10,772 nt of DNA from the NCBI GenBank assembly GCA_019232645.1, contig JAFANO010000102.1, positions 1 through 10,772 of the forward strand, written 5' to 3'. Both the position numbers and the translations under genes were made by a program. This stretch comes from Planctomycetaceae bacterium (GTDB lineage Bacteria; Planctomycetota; Planctomycetia; Isosphaerales; Isosphaeraceae). How positions within the stretch are numbered: position 1 is the first letter of the stretch; every line of letters starts with the position of its first letter. Under the pieces are notes generated by a model, which saw only the letters and a list, made by a program, of their open reading frames with translations, was not told the DNA's origin and did not search any database. This document shows positions 1 through 6,188 of the stretch, piece after piece.

Positions 1-2
1 GT

Positions 3-542
3 GAGGCGGTGTTTCGCCGCCGGTTGGGGTTGGATGAGGAAAGCGACCGGGTGCGATTATACGAAGGGATTTCAGTGGCACAAACCAATTTTTTGGACAA
101 TAGAAATTTTTTCGACGACTCATCAAATCGTTCGCCCGAGACGACGAACTGTCTTGTTTCAGACGGAAATGGAGCGACGCCGAGCTCGAATGAGCTACCC
201 ATTCAAGCGGAGGTGCCTTCAGGAAATCACTTGAACAAATCGATCCCAATGCGGGACGGCCGCCCTCGGCTGTCCTGCCTTGAAGCAGCCGAGGGCGGCC
301 GTCCCGCATTAAACATTTTCAGTATTATATCTAGCCAAGTGATTTCCTGGCGGCTCAGGAGGCTACCCCTGTCCGAGATGACGCGGAAACGATTGACCCC
401 TCAGGGGAAGCTCGCGATTTTTCGGCTCCACTCCGGGAAGGGCCCTGGTCGCGAAGACTCGACCAGGGCCACCCGACCGGCTGGGAGGGCCTCTACGCCG
501 CCACCGGCCACGGCCGCAAGGGGATCCTCCTGGCGCCGCTGA
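3..542 (+). CDS. Unidentified open frame, cut by the left edge; may be non-coding
   Basis: A frame is open from the first bases of the window to a TGA at 540-542. The first 17 or so codons use mostly G/C at third positions and encode an Arg- and acidic-rich stretch (FRRRLGLDEESDRVRLYEG), so this could be the C-terminal tail of a gene starting outside the window. From about 60 to 240 the codon use loses its bias and the composition drops well below that of the neighbours. The frame then runs through the palindromic element at 220-349, which is unlikely to be native coding sequence. I do not recognise any domain, metal-binding motif or membrane segment. The real tail, if there is one, probably ended before or at the inserted palindrome, and the remainder is read-through. 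An intergenic origin is equally possible. Confidence 0.2.
   Translation, partial: EAVFRRRLGLDEESDRVRLYEGISVAQTNFLDNRNFFDDSSNRSPETTNCLVSDGNGATPSSNELPIQAEVPSGNHLNKSIPMRDGRPRLSCLEAAEGGRPALNIFSIISSQVISWRLRRLPLSEMTRKRLTPQGKLAIFRLHSGKGPGREDSTRATRPAGRASTPPPATAARGSSWRR
220..349. repeat. Nested palindromic element, MITE-like
   Basis: A perfect 14-bp terminal inverted repeat (CAGGAAATCACTTG at 220-233, its complement at 336-349) brackets a second, perfect 25-bp inverted repeat (248-272 with 286-310) around a 13-nt loop. The core arms are GC-rich. The spacers between the two repeat layers (234-247 and 311-335) are AT-rich and not complementary to each other. Allowing a two-base mismatch, the outer repeat extends by three more bases on each side (GCC/GGC). 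There is no transposase inside, so the element would be non-autonomous if mobile. I could not identify a convincing target-site duplication. The arrangement resembles a MITE or a REP/BIME-type unit. The inner hairpin could also act as a terminator, though it lacks a proper T-run. Symmetry is seen directly; mobility is inferred. Confidence 0.6.
441..470. other. Perfect 11-bp hairpin next to the thiO fragment
   Basis: Arms at 441-451 (GGCCCTGGTCG) and 460-470 pair perfectly around an 8-nt loop. It ends three bases before the glycine oxidase homology starts, so it sits at or near the breakpoint of that duplicated fragment. There is no T-run on either side, so it is not a canonical intrinsic terminator. 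It could be the terminator of a lost gene or a feature of the rearrangement junction. Confidence 0.35.
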
Positions 543-730
543 CCGGCGACCTCCTGGCGCGGCTGGTCCTCGAGCACGACTTCGACCCCTCGCTGTCGGG
601 AGCCGGATCATGCTCGGCCTCAGGAGAGATGTGTTCGGCCGACATCGTCGCGACTCCCCACCAGGATCGTCGTTCCAGGTCAGGGGCGGGCACACCACGG
701 CCTGCTGTGGCCGCTTCAGCTCCCATTTGA
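473..730 (+). pseudogene. 3' fragment of a glycine oxidase (thiO-like) gene
   Basis: Read in the frame starting at 473, the sequence encodes GWEGLYAATGHGRKGILLAP and then TGDLLARLVLEHDFDPS. This matches the C-terminal FAD-binding end of the intact ThiO encoded at 4272-5420 on the other strand (from its residue 324). At the DNA level 479-578 matches the complement of 4352-4451 with only three differences (at 505, 554 and 575). The protein alignment continues colinearly to about 589. The frame then runs without recognisable homology to a TGA at 728-730. There is no start codon or Rossmann motif upstream, so the N-terminal 85% of the enzyme is missing and the fragment cannot bind FAD by itself. 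It is best read as a recent partial duplication in inverted orientation, or the remnant of a second copy. Confidence 0.8.
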
Positions 731-749
731 CCGGGATCTTCGTTCCCGG
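731..749 (-). terminator. Weak terminator-like hairpin after the DUF1559 gene
   Basis: CCGGGA (731-736) pairs with TCCCGG (744-749) around a 7-nt loop, immediately downstream of the minus-strand stop codon at 752-754. The position suits transcript termination, but no U-run follows on the minus strand, so the assignment is tentative. Confidence 0.25.
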
Positions 750-751
750 GC

Positions 752-1867
752 TCAGAGGCCATCCGCCGAGACGATCTCGCCGCCCGAGAGCGTCACGAGG
801 CTACGGAAGGTCGCCAGGTTGATGTTTTCTCTGAGGAACTTGACCGAGCCGTCGCCCATGAGTGCGTTGACCCCGCCGGCGTGAAACGAGAAGGGCTCTT
901 CGTTGGGGCCGGCCTGGTTGCCCGCGGTGGCAGTGGTCGTGGGCCAGATTTTACCCTCGTTCGTCGGGGTGTACTTGTTGTTGGGCTGGCCGGAGATGCC
1001 GATGGCGTTGTCCGGGTCGGCCCACCGCCAGAAGCGGTGCCTGCCGGGAGAGGCACCCGCGCCACGCGTCGGGGCGGGCGCCGGCGGCGATGTGTTCGGG
1101 AGCAAATACGACCCATCGGGAAACTCGCTGACGAAACGTTCATCACGGCCGGCGCACTCGATGACGGCGATGGTATTGCTCGTCCCATCGGTGATCTCGG
1201 AGACCCGGGTCATCCCCTGCTTCAATAGGCCAGGAGCCGCCGTGCTCGGGTTCCGATACGGCACGGCCGGGTTCGGGGATGTTGGGCTGGGGAGGGTGGC
1301 GATGCCGTTGGCGACATTGATGTCTGTGTAAATGGATGGAGAGTAGTCGTTATAGCCATATCCGAGGAGGTTGGGATTGCCCGGGATCCCCTCCTCGGGC
1401 GAATTGCTGATGTTGTAGCTGTCGCGGTTGCCCGAGATGTGGGGCGCGGAGGGGCAGAGGAAAGTGTTGATCACCGGCGAGGCCCCTGTGAAGTTGATGC
1501 CGGTGCTGTCGTTGTACTCGACCGAGAAATTGAGGGCGTTGAACTGGGAGCCGCCTTCCATGAAGGGGAGGATACGAGCGTGGGTGCTGAAGCCGGTGTC
1601 GTAGAAGCCGACCGAGGGGGGCGAGGTGGTCAGGTTGATCGACTTGCCGGCAGGCGGGAAGCAGCTGTAGGCGCTCTCGTAATTGTATAGCGCCAGCCCG
1701 AACTGCTTCAGATTGTTCGTGCACTGGGTGCGGCGGGCGGCCTCGCGTGCCGCCTGCACGGCGGGCAAGAGCAGGGCGATCAATACGGCGATGATCGCGA
1801 TCACCACCAGCAGCTCGATCAGCGTGAAACCCGAGTGGCGGTGACGACTTAGCGATGACTCAACCAT
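752..1867 (-). CDS. DUF1559 (SBP_bac_10) protein with prepilin-type N-terminus and H-X9-DG tail
   Basis: 371 residues, the usual size for the family. The N-terminus is a type IV prepilin signal: a short basic leader ends in HSG|FTLIELLVV, with predicted peptidase cleavage after G13 and the conserved glutamate at mature position 5 (E18). A hydrophobic helix (about 16-36) follows and runs into the family signature LLPAVQAAREAARRTQCTNN. The C-terminal part carries H-X9-DG (H329, D339, G340, within HAGGVNALMGDGSV) and the typical end GGEIVSADGL. Such proteins are found in very many copies in planctomycete genomes and are thought to be exported, pseudopilin-like surface or periplasmic proteins; the precise role of any one copy is unknown. 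The ATG at 1865-1867 is supported by an AGGA element (1877-1880) nine bases upstream and by placing the leader just before the cleavage motif. It is transcribed alone, divergently from leuA. Confidence 0.94.
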   Translation of the reverse strand: MVESSLSRHRHSGFTLIELLVVIAIIAVLIALLLPAVQAAREAARRTQCTNNLKQFGLALYNYESAYSCFPPAGKSINLTTSPPSVGFYDTGFSTHARILPFMEGGSQFNALNFSVEYNDSTGINFTGASPVINTFLCPSAPHISGNRDSYNISNSPEEGIPGNPNLLGYGYNDYSPSIYTDINVANGIATLPSPTSPNPAVPYRNPSTAAPGLLKQGMTRVSEITDGTSNTIAVIECAGRDERFVSEFPDGSYLLPNTSPPAPAPTRGAGASPGRHRFWRWADPDNAIGISGQPNNKYTPTNEGKIWPTTTATAGNQAGPNEEPFSFHAGGVNALMGDGSVKFLRENINLATFRSLVTLSGGEIVSADGL

Positions 1868-2051
1868 GCCTCAACGTCCTTTCCTTGGGGAGATGATCGG
1901 GGATTCACGAGACCCCGGGCTCCATGGGTCGGTTCACATCAAGCGGCAGGGCTCCAGGTGATTCGGCCCGGCTGTGACCTCGATGACCAGCACGGAGGCG
2001 TCCTCGTCGGTGTATAGTTTCGAAGGGGATCCTTGGGCGCTTCGCCCTGGA

Positions 2052-2080
2052 ATGTTCGTAAATTCGGCTGATCCAGTCAA
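2052..2080 (-). promoter_or_regulatory. Possible sigma-70-type promoter for the DUF1559 gene
   Basis: On the minus strand TTGACT (complement of 2075-2080) is followed after 17 bases by GAACAT (complement of 2052-2057), a poor -10 match (3 of 6). A perfect TTGACA also lies at 2091-2096 on the minus strand, but it has no good -10 partner. It is about 185 bases upstream of the start codon. The call rests on position and a modest match only. Confidence 0.2.
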
Positions 2081-2138
2081 GTTTGGTGATTGTCAATAAA
2101 AGTGAGGCCCCTAAATCTTACAACACGAGGGGAGCGAC

Positions 2139-2167
2139 GGGATATTTCCGGCGCCGGATGGGATATT
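2139..2167. promoter_or_regulatory. Operator-like cluster: direct repeats around a 12-bp palindrome
   Basis: GGGATATT occurs at 2139-2146 and again at 2160-2167, a start-to-start spacing of 21 bp (two helical turns). The perfect palindrome TCCGGCGCCGGA (2147-2158) fills the gap between them. It lies in the divergent spacer, about 280 bp upstream of leuA and 270 bp upstream of the DUF1559 start. The geometry suits a dimeric DNA-binding protein contacting one face of the helix. The regulator is unknown. Confidence 0.3.
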
Positions 2168-2338
2168 GACGGCGGCCGTCTCGCGCTCGTATGATGTCTC
2201 CATGCGGATGTGGGGCGGATGCTCTCGGAGTCCCGGAATGCGATCCCTGCGGGCGAGCCTTCGACTTCGACAGATCCTCGGCCTGCTCGGCCGGGCGAGG
2301 TCTTAGGGTTCGTCATCTCCGCCTCTCGCGTGATCTAC

Positions 2339-2380
2339 GAAGCCCCGAGACCCGCCCTGACCGGTGGATCTCGGGGCTTC
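2339..2380 (+). promoter_or_regulatory. Hairpin in the leuA leader, possible attenuator
   Basis: GAAGCCCCGAGA (2339-2350) pairs perfectly with 2369-2380 across an 18-nt loop, 70 bases upstream of the leuA start codon. The left arm segment CCGAGAC (2345-2351) can pair instead with GTCTCGG at 2402-2408, so two mutually exclusive folds are possible, as in an attenuator. An open frame from ATG 2191 has four leucine codons among the 13 codons just ahead of the stem (about 2301-2339), but it continues through the stem rather than stopping before it. No T-box motif and no clear U-run are seen. A regulatory leader is plausible; the mechanism is inference. Confidence 0.45.
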
Positions 2381-2450
2381 TCCCATTTCCCCGGTCGTTG
2401 CGTCTCGGAGCCCGATCCTTTTGACCCCTCCCGAGGGAAGAGCTTCAGCC

Positions 2451-4022
2451 ATGGCCGACGCGAACCGGATCCGGATTTTCGACACGACCCTGCGCGACGG
2501 CGAGCAATCGCCGGGCGCGAGCATGAACAATGTCGAGAAGGTGGAGGTGGCCCGGGCCCTGGCCGGGCTCGGCGTCGACATCCTCGAGGCCGGGTTCCCG
2601 ATCGCCTCGCAGGGGGACTTCGAGGCGGTCCGCGCCATCGCCACCGAGGTCACCGGGACGGTCGTCTGCGGCCTGGCGCGGTGCAACGCCCGCGACATCG
2701 ACCGCGCGTGGGAGGCGCTTCGGTTCGCGCAACGGGCGCGGATCCACGTCTTCCTGGCCACCTCGGCGATCCACCGCGAGCACAAACTGAAGATGACGCG
2801 GGCCCAGGTCATCGAGCGGGCCGTCGAGAGCGTCCGCCGCGCCAGGGCGCTGTGTGACGACGTCGAGTTCAGCCCCGAGGACGCCGCGCGGACCGAGATC
2901 GACTTCCTCAGCGACGTGGTCGGGGCCGCGATCGACGCCGGCGCGACCACGGTGAACATCCCCGACACGGTCGGCTACGCCACGCCGACGCAGTATGCCG
3001 GCGTGATCCGGGCCCTCCGCGCGCGGGTCCCGAACATCGACCGCGCCGTCATCAGCGTCCACTGCCACAACGACCTCGGCCTGGCGGTGGCCAACAGCCT
3101 GGCCGCCTGCGAGGTCGGCGCCCGCCAGGTCGAGTGCACGATCAACGGCCTCGGCGAGCGCGCCGGCAACGCCGCGCTCGAGGAGATCGTCATGGCCCTG
3201 AAGACCCGGTTCGACTACTACGGCCTGACGACCGGCATCCGGACCGAGCGGCTCTACCCGGTCAGCCGGATGGTCTCGACGATCACCGGGCTGACCGTCC
3301 AGCGGAACAAGGCGATCGTCGGCCGCAACGCGTTCGCGCACGAGGCGGGGATCCACCAGGACGGCATGCTCAAGGAGCGGTCGACCTACGAGATCATGCG
3401 CCCCGAGGAGGTCGGCGTCCCCCGGACCGACCTCGTGCTGGGCAAGCACTCGGGCCGGCACGCGCTGCGCGAGCGGGTGGTCGAGCTGGGCTACCACCTC
3501 AACGAGGCGCAGATCGAGACGCTGTTCGAGGATTTCAAGGCCCTGGCCGACAAGAAGAAGGAGGTCTACGACGAGGACCTGGTCGTGCTGATCGAGAAGC
3601 ACATCCAGGACGTCCCCGCGCACTGGTCGCTGGTCAGCCTGCACACGACGGCCGGCTCGAGCGTGATCCCGACGGCGACCGTCTGCATCCGCCGCCCCGA
3701 CGGCCAGGTCGTCCGGGACGCGGCGATCGGCGACGGCCCGGTCGACGCGATCTTCAAGGCGGTCGAACGGGTCACGGGCGTCGCCGCCAACCTCCGCGAG
3801 TTCGCCGTCCGGGGCGTCACCGCCGGCAAGGACGCGCAGGGCGAGGTCTCGCTCGAGCTGGAAGTCGAGAGCGACGACCGCACCTTCCGCGGCCGGGCCG
3901 CCTCGACGGACATCATCGAGGCCTCGGCCGAGGCCTACCTCAACGCCGTCAACGCGATCGTCACCCGCCGCGAGCGCGACCACCCCCGCGAGGTCATCGG
4001 CCGCCCCGGCGCCGGGGCGTGA
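2451..4022 (+). CDS. leuA: 2-isopropylmalate synthase
   Basis: 523 residues, matching the long bacterial LeuA form. The cytosolic enzyme condenses 2-oxoisovalerate with acetyl-CoA, the first committed step of leucine synthesis. The HMGL-like TIM-barrel begins with FDTTLRDGEQSPG (10-22). The predicted divalent-metal ligands D16, H204 and H206 (HCHNDLG) and N240 (GLGERAGNAALEE) align with E. coli D14, H202, H204 and N238 at a constant offset of two. Further landmarks are NAFAHEAGIHQDG (293-305) and GKHSGRHAL (331-339). The C-terminal LeuA regulatory domain (about 391-508), which normally gives leucine feedback inhibition, is complete. The frame is open upstream of 2451, but this ATG puts the barrel at the right distance from the start and follows GAGGGAAG (2433-2440). 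The stop overlaps the next small gene by four bases (GTGA). It could in principle be a homologous synthase (citramalate or homocitrate type), but overall length and motifs favour LeuA. Confidence 0.95.
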   Translation: MADANRIRIFDTTLRDGEQSPGASMNNVEKVEVARALAGLGVDILEAGFPIASQGDFEAVRAIATEVTGTVVCGLARCNARDIDRAWEALRFAQRARIHVFLATSAIHREHKLKMTRAQVIERAVESVRRARALCDDVEFSPEDAARTEIDFLSDVVGAAIDAGATTVNIPDTVGYATPTQYAGVIRALRARVPNIDRAVISVHCHNDLGLAVANSLAACEVGARQVECTINGLGERAGNAALEEIVMALKTRFDYYGLTTGIRTERLYPVSRMVSTITGLTVQRNKAIVGRNAFAHEAGIHQDGMLKERSTYEIMRPEEVGVPRTDLVLGKHSGRHALRERVVELGYHLNEAQIETLFEDFKALADKKKEVYDEDLVVLIEKHIQDVPAHWSLVSLHTTAGSSVIPTATVCIRRPDGQVVRDAAIGDGPVDAIFKAVERVTGVAANLREFAVRGVTAGKDAQGEVSLELEVESDDRTFRGRAASTDIIEASAEAYLNAVNAIVTRRERDHPREVIGRPGAGA

Positions 4023-4249
4023 CAACTGTCCACGCCCGGCTCTCGCGCTCGGAGGCCATCTACGTCATCCGCGACGAGGGGCCGGGCTTCGACCCCGCCA
4101 CGGTCCCCGACCCGACCGACCCCGCCCACCTCGAGACGCCGAGCGGCCGCGGCCTGCTCCTGATCCGCGCCTTCATGGATGTGGTGATCCACAACCCGAC
4201 CGGCAACCAGGTCACCCTGATCAAGCGGCGCCAGGCGTCGGCCTCGTAG
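4019..4249 (+). CDS. N-terminally truncated RsbW-type anti-sigma kinase (HATPase), C-terminal half
   Basis: 76 codons from a GTG that overlaps the leuA stop (GTGA). The product is the second half of a GHKL ATPase of the RsbW/SpoIIAB type: G1 box DEGPGFDPATVPDPTDP (about 20-36), G2-like SGRGLLLIRAFMD, then NQVTLIKRR at the end. Full-length homologues (about 130-150 residues) phosphorylate anti-anti-sigma factors in stress or partner-switching cascades. The helix carrying the N box (E-x-x-x-N), which binds Mg-ATP, should lie just before residue 1. It is absent in every upstream frame, because leuA, itself intact, occupies that DNA. So the protein probably cannot bind ATP normally. The frame is nevertheless open, with native codon bias and a start suited to translational coupling. 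It is either a recent deletion remnant (pseudogene) or a short protein made with LeuA. Family assignment is firm; function is open. Confidence 0.6.
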   Translation: MTTVHARLSRSEAIYVIRDEGPGFDPATVPDPTDPAHLETPSGRGLLLIRAFMDVVIHNPTGNQVTLIKRRQASAS

Positions 4250-4279
4250 GGCCTCCGGCGACGCCCCGGCGTCAGGCCC
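4249..4279. terminator. Possible shared terminator between convergent genes
   Basis: GGGCCT (4249-4254) pairs with AGGCCC (4274-4279). Inside, GACGCC (4260-4265) can pair with GGCGTC (4268-4273), leaving a 5-nt bulge and a very tight loop. It sits exactly between the stop codons of the kinase fragment and thiO, as expected for a bidirectional terminator, but there is no T-run. Confidence 0.3.
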
Positions 4280-5420
4280 CCGCTCCCCCCCGGAGCGACG
4301 GCGGGCCGTCCCGGCGCCCGACCAGGCACGGCTCCATCCGGGGGTCGACGGCGTCCTCGAGGACCAGCCGCGCCACGAGGTCGCCGGTCAGCGGCGCCAG
4401 GAGGATCCCCTTGCGGCCGTGGCCAGTGGCGGCGTAGAGGCCCTCCCAGCCGGGGACCGGGCCGAGATACGGGAGATGGTCGGGCGAGCCGGGGCGGAGG
4501 CCGGCCCAGGTCCGGGCCAGCGGGAGGTCGCCGAGCCCCGGGGCGATCCGGACGGCACGGGCGAGGACCTCGTGCAGGCCGGCCAGCGTCACCCGCGCGT
4601 CGAACCCGACGTCCTCGAGCGTCGTCCCGACCACGAGCGGCCCGTGGGGCCGGGGGACGAGCACCAGCTCGCCGCAGAAGACGATGTGTCGCACGGGACG
4701 GACGACGGTGTCGAACGCGAGCATCTGGCCGCGCCAGGGCACAACGGGCAGGTCGATGCCTGAAGCGGCCGCGAGCGGCCCCGACCAGGCGCCGGCCGCC
4801 AGCACGACCGCCCCGGCGGCGATCTCGGGCCCGGCGACGGTCCGGACCCCCGTGCAGCGCCCCCGCGACCCGGTCAGCGCGACGACCGGCGTGCCGGCCA
4901 GGATGCGGCCCCCCAGCAGGCTGAGGGCGCGGACCAGCGCGGGGGCGAGCCGGGTATTATCCACCTGGGCGTCGTCGGGGGAGAGCACCCCACCCAGGAT
5001 CGGCCCGGTAAGCCCCGGCTCCAGCGCCCGGACCTCGGCCGCGCCCAGCCATTGCTGACCGGGGCAGCGCGGCGGGGGCTCGGTGGCCAGGTCGCGGGGG
5101 AGGTGGGACGCCTCGGGATCGACCCAGAGGTTGAGCAGGCCGTCCCTCCGGAAATTCAGGCCGACGCCCGTCCAGTCCTCGAGCTCCGCGACCCAGTCGG
5201 GCCAGAGCGCCAGGCTCGCCGAGGCCAGCTCCGCCAGCGCGGGCTGGTCGTGGACATTCCAGTCGGGCGCGAGCACGCCGGCGGACGCCCAGCTCGCCCC
5301 GCGTCCGATCCGCCCGGCCTCGACCACCGTCACCGACACCCCGCGCCGCGCCAGCGCCCAGGCCACCGACCCGCCGATCGCGCCACCCCCGATCACCACC
5401 ACGTCCGACACCCGGTCCAT
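4272..5420 (-). CDS. thiO: Glycine oxidase / FAD-dependent amino-acid oxidase, ThiO type
   Basis: 382 residues, close to the usual 365-390 of ThiO in the DAO family. The N-terminal Rossmann dinucleotide fold is complete: VVVIGGGAIGGSVAWALARRG (glycines 11-17) with an acidic residue ending strand two (E34), then GASWASAG (41-48), where FAD-contacting residues lie. The substrate/FAD-binding end has AGLRPGSPDHLPYLG (R309 aligns with the carboxylate-binding arginine of B. subtilis glycine oxidase) and GLYAATGHGRKGILLAPLTG. ThiO oxidises glycine to iminoglycine for the thiazole ring of thiamine; no other thiamine gene is visible here. Start ATG 5418-5420 puts the Rossmann motif at residue 8 and has GAAGG (5424-5428) close upstream; the frame extends to 5618, but that extension has no homology. 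It may be co-transcribed with the 48-residue ORF 80 bases upstream. Sarcosine- or D-amino-acid oxidase activity cannot be excluded. Confidence 0.88.
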   Translation of the reverse strand: MDRVSDVVVIGGGAIGGSVAWALARRGVSVTVVEAGRIGRGASWASAGVLAPDWNVHDQPALAELASASLALWPDWVAELEDWTGVGLNFRRDGLLNLWVDPEASHLPRDLATEPPPRCPGQQWLGAAEVRALEPGLTGPILGGVLSPDDAQVDNTRLAPALVRALSLLGGRILAGTPVVALTGSRGRCTGVRTVAGPEIAAGAVVLAAGAWSGPLAAASGIDLPVVPWRGQMLAFDTVVRPVRHIVFCGELVLVPRPHGPLVVGTTLEDVGFDARVTLAGLHEVLARAVRIAPGLGDLPLARTWAGLRPGSPDHLPYLGPVPGWEGLYAATGHGRKGILLAPLTGDLVARLVLEDAVDPRMEPCLVGRRDGPPSLRGGAGA

Positions 5421-5500
5421 GCGCCTTCGCCCCCCGAAAGGATTCCGCCACAACGGCCGCGGCCGGATGAATCTCACCGATCTCGAAAGCGACAATGAAT

Positions 5501-5647
5501 CTACGACCGGTCGGCGGCATCCTCGTGCGCGAAAAGCGGCGGGTCGCCGTGCTCGATCGTGATCAGCTCGCGCACCTTCTCGGAGGCGTCCGCCCGGATG
5601 ATGCCAGACGCCGGACATTCGGGATTGGGGCAGTGGACCTTGATCAT
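5501..5647 (-). CDS. Small hypothetical protein with a CPNPEC motif
   Basis: 48 residues starting MIKVHCPNPECPASG. The ATG at 5645-5647 is preceded by a good ribosome-binding site (GGAGGG, 5659-5664 on the minus strand) 11 bases upstream, which is why I prefer it to starts further out. CPNPEC resembles the first knuckle of small planctomycete zinc-ribbon proteins. The second cysteine pair such a fold needs is missing, so metal binding is doubtful. The rest is acidic and polar (ASEKVRELITIEHGDPPLFAHEDAADRS) without membrane segments. It reads in the same direction as thiO with an 80-base gap, so the two may share a transcript. I do not recognise a family. Confidence 0.45.
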   Translation of the reverse strand: MIKVHCPNPECPASGIIRADASEKVRELITIEHGDPPLFAHEDAADRS

Positions 5648-5769
5648 CGGCGCCCCTACCCTCCGACCTGCGGTCGGACGGACGTCAGCGGGATCGGTGT
5701 CGACCCCACAGTCTCGGCCGGAGCGTCCCGCGGTCAGGGCTTTCCTCGCGACATACCGCGACAACCCCC

Positions 5770-5799
5770 ATTATGAGAGAGAGATCGTCCCCGAAGCAA
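5770..5799 (-). promoter_or_regulatory. Possible promoter for the 48-residue ORF and thiO
   Basis: On the minus strand CATAAT (5770-5775; 5 of 6 with TATAAT) lies 18 bases downstream of TTGCTT (5794-5799; matches TTG only). Transcription would start near 5763, giving a leader of about 115 bases before the ATG at 5647. Confidence 0.3.
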
Positions 5800-6092
5800 T
5801 CATAGGGGCAGCGCCGTCGGGTGGCCGGGGTCTCGTCCTCGAGTCGGGGAACCGACGGTAGGCCGACGCGTTGGCCGAGCACGTTTGGCGCGGGTCTCAA
5901 GACCGCCATCGTCCCCCGGACCGCTGGTCTCCCGCCGGGGTGACCCTCGGTCGCAACGGTGAGAGGTCTCCTGACCTCGCCAAAACATTGCTGCGGATCG
6001 CCACAGAGGACGCGGATCATCGAAGAACGGGAATTCTTTTCTTCGACGCCCCTTGAATCCGTGGTCGATCGCGTGAATCCGCGGCCCACCCC

Positions 6093-6126
6093 GTTTGGCG
6101 CAGGTGTCAGGAGACCCGCGCCGAAC
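6093..6126. repeat. Imperfect inverted repeat upstream of the enolase gene
   Basis: The arm starting GTTTGGCGC (6093-6101) pairs with GCGCCGAAC (6118-6126), including one G-U pair. Beyond one A-C mismatch, GGT (6103-6105) pairs with ACC (6114-6116). A further copy of the arm, CGTTTGGCGCGGGTCTC, occurs at 5882-5898. The hairpin could be a terminator for upstream transcription or a leader structure; it lies just before the candidate promoter at 6160. Confidence 0.4.
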
Positions 6127-6159
6127 AGGACCGGCTGGCGCCGCTGGCACGAGAATTGC

Positions 6160-6188
6160 TTGAATGCAAACCTTTACTCTCTGATGAT
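6160..6188 (+). promoter_or_regulatory. Possible sigma-70-type promoter for the enolase gene
   Basis: TTGAAT (6160-6165) and GATGAT (6183-6188) are separated by 17 bases; each matches the consensus at 4 of 6 positions. The predicted transcript would begin near 6195, leaving a leader of about 47 bases that includes the AAAGGG ribosome-binding site at 6229-6234. Confidence 0.35.

Larger units (their letters stand above)
1868..2450. other. Divergent intergenic region between DUF1559 gene and leuA
   Basis: 583 bases without a gene I can support. It holds the 5' leaders of both flanking genes. The middle part (about 2050-2115) is less GC-rich and includes TTGACA- and TTGACT-like hexamers on the minus strand. 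A symmetrical repeat cluster lies at 2139-2167 and a strong hairpin at 2339-2380. Short frames exist on both strands, but they have no recognisable domain and no convincing ribosome-binding site. The leuA start has GAGGGAAG at 2433-2440. Confidence 0.6.

Noticed and set aside
1905..2096. 63-codon minus-strand frame upstream of the DUF1559 gene
   Set aside because: Low-complexity Arg/His-rich product, no ribosome-binding site of note and no homology I recognise.
2339..2380. T-box riboswitch or canonical intrinsic terminator ahead of leuA
   Set aside because: No T-box consensus and no uridine run after the stem; kept only as a possible attenuator-type hairpin.
2445..4025. Open frame of 526 codons on the minus strand across leuA
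   Set aside because: It is the antisense shadow of a high-GC gene: low-complexity Asp/Val/Gly/Arg sequence, no domain, and leuA on the plus strand is unmistakable.
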